This document shows positions 18,011-25,736 of a DNA stretch of 64,000 nt, piece after piece. The notes below the pieces were generated by a model, which was not told the origin of the DNA, did not search any database, and saw only the letters and a list, made by a program, of their open reading frames with translations. The stretch spans positions 186,001-250,000 of the forward strand of contig NZ_FOAF01000007.1 in the NCBI RefSeq assembly GCF_900109575.1, read 5' to 3'. This DNA comes from Olivibacter domesticus (GTDB lineage: Bacteria > Bacteroidota > Bacteroidia > Sphingobacteriales > Sphingobacteriaceae). Made by a program: the position numbers and the translations under genes. Numbering within the stretch: the stretch's first letter is position 1; each line of letters opens with the position of its first letter.

Positions 18011-19144
18011 TTATATCCCATTTTCTCTACTTATACGCAAATTATAAAACCGAAGCTGTTTTGTTTCTTGATCTACAAGAACTCCGGCATTTATCGTTAA
18101 AACATCATCAATATAAGCGTCATTGGCGTACGAAGGAATCCAATAACTGATATCTTTAAGTGTATTAACTAAAATTTTATTAACGTCTTTTTCTTCGAAG
18201 CCCTTAACAACCTCTATTTTCGAAAGACTTCCCGACTTATCAACCTCTGCTTGTACTTCAATAGGGCTTGCAACGATTTCTGATGCATCATATGGCGAAA
18301 ACGCGAGGTCCAATTTATTCGTGATGAACAGTGAAAAATCTTGGTTTTCATCTATCGTACAGTTCTTGCTGATCATGTTCTCCGCTTGGATGAAAAATAG
18401 CGAAGGTCCTATTTGTAAACGCGAGGTTTTCGTATATGGCGCTCCTTTAAGTTCATCGTAACCCATTGTGAATGCCCCTTCCTTAAATCGCTCATATCCA
18501 GCATAACCACGCTCATTCTTTGGATATACCAAGAAAATATCCCATTGACCATCAGGTTTCCCGTCTTTAATATACCCCTGATAATCTGTAAATTCATAGC
18601 CAAACTCATTATATCCTTCAGCTTTCACCGCAAACTCAAATTTCCCTTTTCCATCTATGACCCGTTGGCGTCTACGCGTATCCCAAAAGTTTTGAACATA
18701 AGCCTGCCCCTCTTTATATAAAATCTCCATCATCGGTAAACCATCCGGATAATTATAGGTAGATACCCCCTCTGCGCTTCCATTTTTAAAGGTTGTTATC
18801 CAATTAACTTTACCGTTCGGAAAATAAGCAGTAAAGACACCATCCTTTTTGCCGTTACTGTAATTACCCGTTAGGATCACATTCCCATCATTATTATAAT
18901 CAGTAAAGGAGCCATCGTAGCTTTTAAGTTCAAGATTATATTTACCTACTCGTTCAATAGATTTATATTGACAAAATTTATCCACTAAAAAGTAATGTTC
19001 GTCAAAATAGAACTGTGTTCTTCCATCGGTTGTCTGTTCAAAATAAACAGGTTTTTCATCTGTAGTTGTCTGTGCTGCAATTCTATCTGCCTTTATCCAA
19101 CAAAGCAAAATAACCAAAAAAACTGTTATATATCTCTTAATCAT
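18011..19144 (-). CDS. Secreted YwqK-like (MORN-repeat) protein with a TonB-C-like end
   Basis: A 377-residue exported protein. A signal peptide (ITVFLVILLCWIKADRIAAQ) is followed by several MORN_2-type repeats (GNVILTGNYSNGKKDGVFTA, FPNGKVNWITTFKNGSAEGV, YPDGLPMMEILYKEG) as in the YwqK family. The last 100 residues (VQAEVDKSGSLSKIEVVKGF ... LKDISYWIPSY) look like a TonB C-terminal/energy-transducer-like domain. The role is unknown; the name 'YwqK antitoxin' seen for relatives should not be taken literally. It begins one base after the polA stop, so it is cotranscribed with polA. Confidence 0.75.
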   Translation of the reverse strand: MIKRYITVFLVILLCWIKADRIAAQTTTDEKPVYFEQTTDGRTQFYFDEHYFLVDKFCQYKSIERVGKYNLELKSYDGSFTDYNNDGNVILTGNYSNGKKDGVFTAYFPNGKVNWITTFKNGSAEGVSTYNYPDGLPMMEILYKEGQAYVQNFWDTRRRQRVIDGKGKFEFAVKAEGYNEFGYEFTDYQGYIKDGKPDGQWDIFLVYPKNERGYAGYERFKEGAFTMGYDELKGAPYTKTSRLQIGPSLFFIQAENMISKNCTIDENQDFSLFITNKLDLAFSPYDASEIVASPIEVQAEVDKSGSLSKIEVVKGFEEKDVNKILVNTLKDISYWIPSYANDAYIDDVLTINAGVLVDQETKQLRFYNLRISRENGI

Positions 19145-19145
19145 T

Positions 19146-21932
19146 TTAATGTGCTTCTAGCCAGTTTCTACCTTCACCAATTTCGACAACAATGGGAACT
19201 TCCATTTTGATTGCCTCTTTCATACGAGAGGCTATTATTTCCTTGAACACTTTCACCTCCTCTTTTGGAACATCAAATACCAATTCATCATGTACCTGCA
19301 TGGTCATCTTACCCTTTAACCCTGCTTTTACAATATCATCATGAATATTAATCATCGCAATCTTAATAAGATCTGCGGCTGATCCTTGTATGGGTGCATT
19401 AATTGCATTTCGTTCTGCAAATCCTCTTATTGTTGCGTTCGCAGAATTAATATCTCTTAAATAACGTCTTCTTTTTAAAAGAGTTTCAACATATCCGTGC
19501 TCTTTTGCAAAGGTAATGGTGTTATTCATATAATCCTTAATTCCAGGATATTGTATGAAGTACTGTTCAATCATGTCTGCAGCCTCTCTTCTTGGAATGC
19601 CTAAACTTTGTGAAAGTCCAAATGCGGACTGACCATATATAATTCCAAAATTCACCGCCTTAGCGTTACGTCGTTGATTAGCGCTTACTTCCTCCAGCGT
19701 TACACCGTAAACTTTCGCTGCAGTAGCCGTGTGAATATCCAACCCTTTTGCGAAAGCATCTAGCATATTAACATCCTTACTGATTTCTGCAATTAACCTA
19801 AGCTCAATCTGCGAATAATCTGCAGATAAGATCACGTGATTTTCATCTCTGGCAATAAACGCTTTTCTCACCTCCCTACCTCTTTCAGTTCTAATTGGAA
19901 TATTTTGGAGGTTAGGGTTATTTGAGCTAAGGCGACCTGTAGCCGCCACTGCTTGATTATAGGAAGTGTGTACACGTCCAGTTTTAGGATTAATTAATTG
20001 GGGTAATGCATCAACATAGGTCGACCTCAGCTTCTGCAACTGTCTATAATCTAATATGTCTTGTACAATATCACTTTTGCTAGCCAATGTTAAAAGCACA
20101 TCCTCTCCAGTTTGGTATTGTCCGGTTTTAGTTTTTTTGGCTTTCGGGTCTAGCTGCAATTTGTCGAACAAAACTTCGCCCAATTGTTTAGGAGAAGCAA
20201 TATTAAATGGTACGCCGGCTTTTTCATAAATTCGTTCCTCCAATACCAACACCTCGTTCTGAATAGAAATTGAGAACTCTTTGAGCGCTTCAACGTCAAT
20301 TCTAACACCCTCTTTTTCCATATCCACTAATACATAAACAAGTGGGAATTCTACCTCGTTAGCAAGTTTATCCGCTTCAACTTTTTGGAGCAATGGATCA
20401 AAAACTTCTTTAAGCTGTAGTGTTATATCGGCGTCCTCTGCAGCGTAATCACTTACTACTTGAGGATCGATGTCTCGCATGTTCAATTGTTTCTTTCCTT
20501 TCGGTCCAATCAACGTAGTGATAGACACAGGAGTGTACCCAAGATAATTTTCTGCCAGTACATCCATGCCATGCCTCGTTTCAGGATCAATTAGATAATG
20601 TGCTAACATTGTATCGAACAAAACGCCCTTTACATTAATGCCGTACCAGCTAAGTACCAATATGTCAAATTTCAAATTTTGACCGATTTTTAGAATATTT
20701 TCATTTTCGAATATAGATTGAAACTTAGTCACTAATTGCATACATGCGCTTTGATCTGCTGGGGCAGGGATGTACCAGGCGCTACCTTTTTCGAAAGAAA
20801 AGCTAAGCCCTACGAGCTCACAGTTATTAGCATCTGTACCGGTAGTTTCCGTATCAAAGCAAATTACCTTTTGCCTTTCAAGCATTGCAATAAGTTCAGT
20901 CTGCTTCTGTTCTGTATCGGCGTAAGTATAAGTATGGTCGGTATTCTCAATATGTTTTCCTAATGTTGGGGCGGTATATATCGCCTCTTCAGTTACAATA
21001 GAAGGTGCAGAGCCAAAAAGATCCATTTGGCCACCACCGGAAGTTTTACTATCTACCACGTTAAATTCTTCCCCAAACACCCGTTTCCCTATTGTTCTAA
21101 ATTCTAGCTCCGCAAAAAGAGGTTCCAATAACTCTTTACTTGGATCTTGTATCGTTAAGCTTTCCTGATCAAATTCAACGGGCACATCCAAAATGATAGT
21201 CGCCAATTTCTTTGAGATCAGGCCTTGCTTAGCATATATTTCTACGTTTTCCCGTAATTTGCCTTTCAATTTATCGGCATTCGTTATAATCTCCTCTACT
21301 GAACCAAAATCCTGTATCAGCTTTTTAGCTGTCTTCTCACCAATTCCCGGGATACCCGGAATATTGTCGACGGCATCCCCCCAAAGGCCTAATATATCAA
21401 TCACCTGATCTACCCGCGCAATCTCCCACTTTTCCAGCACTTCTTTTACACCTAATACCTCGTGTCCATTTCCCATTCGAGCTGGTTTGTATATTTTTAT
21501 CCGTTCACTAACCAATTGCGCAAAGTCCTTATCAGGCGTCATGCAAAAAACGTCAAAACCTTCCTGCTCCGCTTTCTTGGCTAAGGTTCCAATAATATCA
21601 TCGGCTTCATACCCATCCTTTACGATAACAGGAATGTTAAATCCTTCAATTAAACGATAAATATAGGGAATGGCTGTTGCTAAATCTTCTGGCATAGCTT
21701 CTCGATGCGCCTTGTAGGCTTCAAATGAAGTATGTCGTTCTGTAGGAGCATCTGTATCAAAAACCACTGCCATATGAGTAGGGCTTTCCTTTTTCAACAC
21801 CTCTAATAACGTGTTAGTAAAACCCATGATGGCCGAGGTGTTCAGTCCAGTCGATGTAAAACGAGGCGCCTTACTCAAAGCAAAATGAGCCCGGTATATC
21901 AGGGCCATACCATCTAACAAAAAGAGTTTCAT
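19146..21932 (-). CDS. polA: DNA polymerase I
   Basis: A 928-residue family A polymerase with all three domains. Residues 1-290 form the 5' nuclease (LFLLDGMALIYRAHFA, EADDIIGTLAKKA, GDAVDNIPGIPGIGEKTA). Residues 330-520 form the 3'-5' exonuclease, with an intact D-x-E in ICFDTETTGTD, so proofreading should be active. The polymerase domain has motif A DYSQIELRLIAE, motif B RRNAKAVNFGIIYGQSA and motif C MQVHDELVFDV. It repairs DNA and removes RNA primers. A TAACTTTG promoter box lies about 95 nt upstream. A MORN-repeat gene follows with essentially no spacing. Confidence 0.98.
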   Translation of the reverse strand: MKLFLLDGMALIYRAHFALSKAPRFTSTGLNTSAIMGFTNTLLEVLKKESPTHMAVVFDTDAPTERHTSFEAYKAHREAMPEDLATAIPYIYRLIEGFNIPVIVKDGYEADDIIGTLAKKAEQEGFDVFCMTPDKDFAQLVSERIKIYKPARMGNGHEVLGVKEVLEKWEIARVDQVIDILGLWGDAVDNIPGIPGIGEKTAKKLIQDFGSVEEIITNADKLKGKLRENVEIYAKQGLISKKLATIILDVPVEFDQESLTIQDPSKELLEPLFAELEFRTIGKRVFGEEFNVVDSKTSGGGQMDLFGSAPSIVTEEAIYTAPTLGKHIENTDHTYTYADTEQKQTELIAMLERQKVICFDTETTGTDANNCELVGLSFSFEKGSAWYIPAPADQSACMQLVTKFQSIFENENILKIGQNLKFDILVLSWYGINVKGVLFDTMLAHYLIDPETRHGMDVLAENYLGYTPVSITTLIGPKGKKQLNMRDIDPQVVSDYAAEDADITLQLKEVFDPLLQKVEADKLANEVEFPLVYVLVDMEKEGVRIDVEALKEFSISIQNEVLVLEERIYEKAGVPFNIASPKQLGEVLFDKLQLDPKAKKTKTGQYQTGEDVLLTLASKSDIVQDILDYRQLQKLRSTYVDALPQLINPKTGRVHTSYNQAVAATGRLSSNNPNLQNIPIRTERGREVRKAFIARDENHVILSADYSQIELRLIAEISKDVNMLDAFAKGLDIHTATAAKVYGVTLEEVSANQRRNAKAVNFGIIYGQSAFGLSQSLGIPRREAADMIEQYFIQYPGIKDYMNNTITFAKEHGYVETLLKRRRYLRDINSANATIRGFAERNAINAPIQGSAADLIKIAMINIHDDIVKAGLKGKMTMQVHDELVFDVPKEEVKVFKEIIASRMKEAIKMEVPIVVEIGEGRNWLEAH

Positions 21933-22025
21933 CTGTAAAATATTTTCCGAATAGCTTATCGTTATTCCATCTCATCTGCTTTTCCAAAAAAATAACCGTT
22001 GGCGCTATCAGTATATGGTTGGATA

Positions 22026-22033
22026 CAAAGTTA
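22026..22033 (-). promoter_or_regulatory. polA promoter -7 box
   Basis: Minus-strand TAACTTTG matches TAnnTTTG, 93 nt upstream of the polA ATG. It is the only exact box in the divergent 22.0-22.17 kb spacer on that strand. Confidence 0.4.
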
Positions 22034-22166
22034 ACAGAATCATGCAATAATAGCACATCATAGTCGGCTAACTAATAACCTAAATCAGGTTAATAAATAA
22101 AATAGATCTAAAAACTTTTATTACGAGCATATGTTATACCTCTAGTTGAATGGTAATTTAGATTAT

Positions 22167-22514
22167 ATGAGTACTTCTGCATCAATGACCACGCTATCCC
22201 AAGTAATGACAAAATTAGCAGATAGGGGATATAGCGAAGAAATAAAAATTAAAAAAAATGGCGCAACATTAGGTTCTGAAGATTCAACGATCTATCAACC
22301 AAATGAACTGACCATCGTACGCACTTATCGTTTTGAAGGCGAAAGCGATCCAGCGGATATGTCTGTGCTCTACGTTATAGAAACGAAAGACGGAAAAAAA
22401 GGAATTTTCTTAAATGCGTATGGAACTTATTCAGATCAGGATAGTGAATATTATGATACGTTTATTTTAGGCGTTCCAATAGATGAGAAAGCAGAACTGG
22501 AAGAATTGAGGTGA
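22167..22514 (+). CDS. Conserved-type small protein, function unknown
   Basis: A 115-residue soluble protein beginning MSTSASMTTLSQVMTKLADR. The N-terminal helix is followed by alternating strands (ELTIVRTYRFEG, SVLYVIETKDGKKGIFLNAY) and an acidic C-terminus (VPIDEKAELEELR). Related Bacteroidota proteins are sometimes labelled 'phosphoribosylpyrophosphate synthetase', but nothing in this sequence supports a synthetase: no P-loop or PRPP motif is present. I use the ATG at 22167; a TTG reading from 22146 would add seven residues. It is divergent from polA. Confidence 0.7.
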   Translation: MSTSASMTTLSQVMTKLADRGYSEEIKIKKNGATLGSEDSTIYQPNELTIVRTYRFEGESDPADMSVLYVIETKDGKKGIFLNAYGTYSDQDSEYYDTFILGVPIDEKAELEELR

Positions 22515-22653
22515 CCTGATATAATGATGAGTGATCGTTAAGTAGTAAAGTGTCAAGTGGTTCTGGGTCGCGCGATCATTAATAAATCTATTTCATACGC
22601 ACAACGGGCAACTCGCAACGCACAACTCACATGGTCTTGATACTAAATATAAT
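22515..22653. repeat. Degenerate word-repeat spacer, copy D
   Basis: The spacer contains GATGAGTGATCGTTAAGTAG, AAGTGTCAAGTGG, CAACTCGCAACGCACAACTCAC and GTCTTGATACTAA (22634-22646). The last word is shared exactly with copy C. Confidence 0.5.
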
Positions 22654-23229
22654 CTACAGGTATATTCCCTTTTTATCTATAAAATCAAGCACTTTATTCG
22701 GAAGAAAATAACGGACGTTCTTGCGCTCTTTAATAGCATTTCTAATAAAAGTAGAAGAAATCTCCATTAAAGGCATATTCGTAATGGTTATTTTGGAATG
22801 ATTAGCCCATTCGCTGCTATCAAAGCCAGGCCTTGGATAAACGTAAATTGCAAAATCACGTAAAATTATCTCATAATTTTTCCATTTTTTTAGTGTTATT
22901 AAATTATCGGCTCCCATTATCAGAACAAAACTTTTATCTGGATAGCGTTCTCGTAAATAAATGAGGGTATCTATGGTATAAGAAGGTTTTGGAAGTCTAA
23001 ATTCAATGTCGTTAGAGCGTATATTTTCAGCATCCTCCAAGGCTAAATTAACCATTTCAAGCCTATCGTACATATTTAATAAGTTGTCTTTCTTTTTTAG
23101 GGGATTCTGCGGAGAAACAACCAGCCAAACTTCTGACAAATCGGTGTGATTTGCCATATAGTTCGCGATGATAAGATGGCCAGTATGTATCGGGTTAAAA
23201 GAGCCGAAGAAAAGTCCAATCTTCTGCAT
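22654..23229 (-). CDS. nadD: Nicotinate-nucleotide adenylyltransferase
   Basis: Adenylates nicotinate mononucleotide to deamido-NAD in NAD synthesis. The 191-residue protein opens with the nucleotidyltransferase signature GLFFGSFNPIHTGHLIIANY (H-x-G-H motif), has SFVLIMGADNLITLKKWKNY in the middle, and the C-terminal ISSTFIRNAIKE (ISSTxxR) motif. Its ATG is 4 bp from the gmk stop, so it is the last gene of a yicC-gmk-nadD operon, an order common in Bacteroidota. Confidence 0.97.
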   Translation of the reverse strand: MQKIGLFFGSFNPIHTGHLIIANYMANHTDLSEVWLVVSPQNPLKKKDNLLNMYDRLEMVNLALEDAENIRSNDIEFRLPKPSYTIDTLIYLRERYPDKSFVLIMGADNLITLKKWKNYEIILRDFAIYVYPRPGFDSSEWANHSKITITNMPLMEISSTFIRNAIKERKNVRYFLPNKVLDFIDKKGIYL

Positions 23230-23233
23230 AAAA

Positions 23234-23800
23234 TTATTTTACAAAATTTACAAGTAAGTCAGACGCTTCGTTACAAGCATCTTCCAAATTATCGTTCTTA
23301 AGAATTGTATCAAATTGATCTGCATATGCCAGTTCCTTATCTGCCTTTTCTATACGTTCTTTCAGCTTTTCTTCGCTATCGGTACCTCTACCCCTTAAGC
23401 GGTCTATTAATACATCCAAGGTAGGAGGTTGAACAAATATAGCCAACGCATTATCGCCAAACTTTCGCTTTAAGTGCAAGCCTCCAATAACATCGATATC
23501 GAAAATAACGGCTTTGCCCTTCTCCCAAATCCGCTCTATCTCAGAACGTAGGGTCCCATAGAAAGTTCCCGAATAAACCTCTTCAAATTCGACAAATTCT
23601 TTCTTAGCGATACGGTGTAAAAACTCTTCTTTACTTATAAAATAATAGTCTTTGCCATCTACTTCACCTGCTCTAGGCTCTCTCGTACTTGCTGAAATAG
23701 AAAAAGCAATTTTATCTCCATACTTTTCTAATAATCGTTTTACTATAGTTGTTTTCCCAGCACCTGAGGGTGCAGAAAATATGATGAGTTTCCCTTCCAT
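23234..23800 (-). CDS. gmk: Guanylate kinase
   Basis: Phosphorylates GMP to GDP. The 188-residue protein shows the P-loop SAPSGAGKTTIVKRLLE near residue 9, the GMP-binding block SASTREPRAGEVDGKDYYFI, EEVYSGTFYGTLRSEIE and IFDIDVIGGLHLK. Length is normal. It starts 27 bp after yicC and is followed by nadD. Confidence 0.98.
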   Translation of the reverse strand: MEGKLIIFSAPSGAGKTTIVKRLLEKYGDKIAFSISASTREPRAGEVDGKDYYFISKEEFLHRIAKKEFVEFEEVYSGTFYGTLRSEIERIWEKGKAVIFDIDVIGGLHLKRKFGDNALAIFVQPPTLDVLIDRLRGRGTDSEEKLKERIEKADKELAYADQFDTILKNDNLEDACNEASDLLVNFVK

Positions 23801-23827
23801 TCAATTTTTAATATAATGCAGCAGCGT

Positions 23828-24703
23828 TTATAAAATATTCAACAATTGCTCTTTAATTTTTTCAAGCTCTTCTTTCATTCCTACTACAATTTGCTGAATT
23901 TGGGCATTATTAGCTTTTGAGCCAAGTGTATTGATTTCTCTACCCATTTCCTGGGAAATAAAACCTAGTTTTTTTCCATTAGCATCACTGCTGTTTAAAG
24001 CCTTGGCAAAATATTCACAATGGCTTCTCAGCCGCACCTTTTCTTCTGTTATATCTAATTTATCTATATAATAAATCAGTTCTTGTTCAAAACGGTTTCG
24101 ATCAACATTTTCTTTACCAACAGTTTCTTCCAGATAGTGATTAATCCGTTCCCGAATCATCGGAATTCGTGACGTCTCAAATTTTTCTACCTCTTCTAGA
24201 GAATCCAATATAGACTGGTTGCGTTTTACTAAATCAGTTTTTAAGACAGCCCCTTCATCATCCCTAAATTGTTGAAATTTCTCGAGCGCTGAATAAAAGG
24301 TAGACAAGAGATCCTTCCACTCATCTTCATCGGCAGCATCTTCATCATAATTAATGACATCTGGTAAATTAAGTGCTAATGCCAACGCATTTTGTACATC
24401 CTCCCCCAATTCTACCGCAACATTTTTTATCTGTATGTAATAATTTTTTAAGAGCTGGGTATCTATCTTTGCAGCATTGACAGTAGTATCTGTATATTCT
24501 ATGTTTAGTAACATGTTAACTTTACCACGTTCTATTAGCTTCGTACATTCATTTCTTAGAAATAATTCTTTTTCGGAGAATACTTTAGGTAATTTTAAAT
24601 TGAGCTCCAGATATTTTGAATTTAGAGACTTAATTTCTACGGTATACTTCGCTTTGGCACTTTCTTTGGTTCCAATACCAAATCCGGTCATTGATTTTAT
24701 CAT
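23828..24703 (-). CDS. YicC/YloC family endoribonuclease
   Basis: A 291-residue protein starting MIKSMTGFGIG, the invariant N-terminus of the YicC family, with the YicC_N domain (to about 155) and the C-terminal DUF1732 domain with KLGFISQEMGREINTLGSKA near 250. E. coli YicC is an RNase that promotes decay of certain RNAs. The ATG at 24703 is certain: it matches the family start, and a TACCTTTG box ends three bases before it, overlapping any longer start. It is first of an operon with gmk and nadD. Confidence 0.95.
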   Translation of the reverse strand: MIKSMTGFGIGTKESAKAKYTVEIKSLNSKYLELNLKLPKVFSEKELFLRNECTKLIERGKVNMLLNIEYTDTTVNAAKIDTQLLKNYYIQIKNVAVELGEDVQNALALALNLPDVINYDEDAADEDEWKDLLSTFYSALEKFQQFRDDEGAVLKTDLVKRNQSILDSLEEVEKFETSRIPMIRERINHYLEETVGKENVDRNRFEQELIYYIDKLDITEEKVRLRSHCEYFAKALNSSDANGKKLGFISQEMGREINTLGSKANNAQIQQIVVGMKEELEKIKEQLLNIL

Positions 24704-24706
24704 ATG

Positions 24707-24714
24707 CAAAGGTA
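24707..24714 (-). promoter_or_regulatory. -7 box abutting the yicC start
   Basis: Minus-strand TACCTTTG (TAnnTTTG), then CAT, then the ATG of yicC. No -33 TTTG is present at 17-21 nt. Predicts a leaderless mRNA for the yicC-gmk-nadD operon. Confidence 0.6.
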
Positions 24715-24936
24715 GTGAAAATGGTTAATAATTTTGGTTATGTGTTGTTAGTTCTGCATGGAGCGTGAATGGAAGATCATTCTTCAATATTTTGCCAAGC
24801 TAAATATGGGCATTTGCAAAACGCGCAAAGATTAAAAACGATTAATTATGCTTTAAGCTAGAGAAGGCCGATAGCTAATTTAACATTTTTTAGCATCAAA
24901 AATGTCAATGATTTATTATGTTTACCGAGTATAAGA

Positions 24937-25710
24937 ATGAAGAATAGAAAATATAACTATGCGTTGCCATTTTTTCTGGCGTTAATTTCCTTTATATTGC
25001 CCCATCCATTAAAGGCGCAAGAAAAATTACAGGGGATTGTCCTGGAAAAAGGGACCACAAAAAGGGTTGACGAAGCAACTATTACAAATAGAAGAACGCT
25101 GGAAAAAGCTATTTCTAACAGCGAAGGGGGTTTTGTTATTCCGGCGAAAGTTGGAGATACACTTATTGTTACTAAATATGCTTATTCTTCTGATTATTAC
25201 CGTATAGTAGATCCTAAAAATATAACAGTGAGCCTTAACCCAACTATAGAGCTCCAAACGGTTACGGTAACGGGAAAAACACGCAAGGAAGAGTTACAAG
25301 ACGTTTTGGAGGATTATAAAAAGCAAGGTATATACAGCATTGGTAAACCAAAAGCGCTTTCTTATATATTTAATCCATTGAGCGCTTTATACGGAGCATT
25401 TGGTAAAACAGCAAAGAATGCACGACGATTTAACAATTATGCACAGCACGAAATTGAAGAAACTGAAGTGGATAAAAAGTTCAACAAATATAATGTGTCC
25501 GAAATAACTGGTTTAGAGGGCAATGATCTACTTAACTTCATGTCCCTTTATCGCCCAAGTTACGAAGAGTGTAAATATTGGAATGAATATGATGTCCGTA
25601 ATTATCTTAAAACGTCTTTAGAGAGATTTGAGAAAGATGGTAGACCAACAGCTGATACACTCCCCAAAATCCCTATTCCAACACAAAAATTAAATGAAAA
25701 AGAACAATAA
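24937..25710 (+). CDS. Exported carboxypeptidase-regulatory-like protein
   Basis: A 257-residue exported protein. The signal peptide (LPFFLALISFILPHPLKAQ) precedes a CarboxypepD_reg-like beta-sandwich (about 30-115; KLQGIVLEKGTTKRVDEATI ... GGFVIPAKVGDTLIVTKYAY ... VSLNPTIELQTVTVTG). The C-terminal half is charged and helical with no recognised domain. The same N-terminal domain is found on TonB-dependent receptors, but no plug or barrel follows here. It is convergent with an M16 protease gene; both stop codons lie in the arms of one hairpin. Confidence 0.75.
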   Translation: MKNRKYNYALPFFLALISFILPHPLKAQEKLQGIVLEKGTTKRVDEATITNRRTLEKAISNSEGGFVIPAKVGDTLIVTKYAYSSDYYRIVDPKNITVSLNPTIELQTVTVTGKTRKEELQDVLEDYKKQGIYSIGKPKALSYIFNPLSALYGAFGKTAKNARRFNNYAQHEIEETEVDKKFNKYNVSEITGLEGNDLLNFMSLYRPSYEECKYWNEYDVRNYLKTSLERFEKDGRPTADTLPKIPIPTQKLNEKEQ

Positions 25711-25736
25711 AGGAGAGGTATAACCCCTCTCCTTTA
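25708..25736. terminator. Hairpin overlapping two convergent stop codons
   Basis: An 11-bp perfect stem (TAAAGGAGAGG / CCTCTCCTTTA) with a 7-nt loop. The left arm begins with the TAA of the plus gene and the right arm ends with the TTA (TAA) of the minus gene. The U-tracts are short on both strands, so it may mark 3' ends rather than act as a strong terminator. Confidence 0.6.

Noticed and set aside
18011-19144. YwqK antitoxin / toxin-antitoxin system
   Set aside because: Only MORN repeats are shared; no toxin gene is adjacent and the protein is exported.
22146-22514. Phosphoribosylpyrophosphate synthetase label for the small protein
   Set aside because: No PRPP-binding or ATP-binding motif; only a transferred name from databases.
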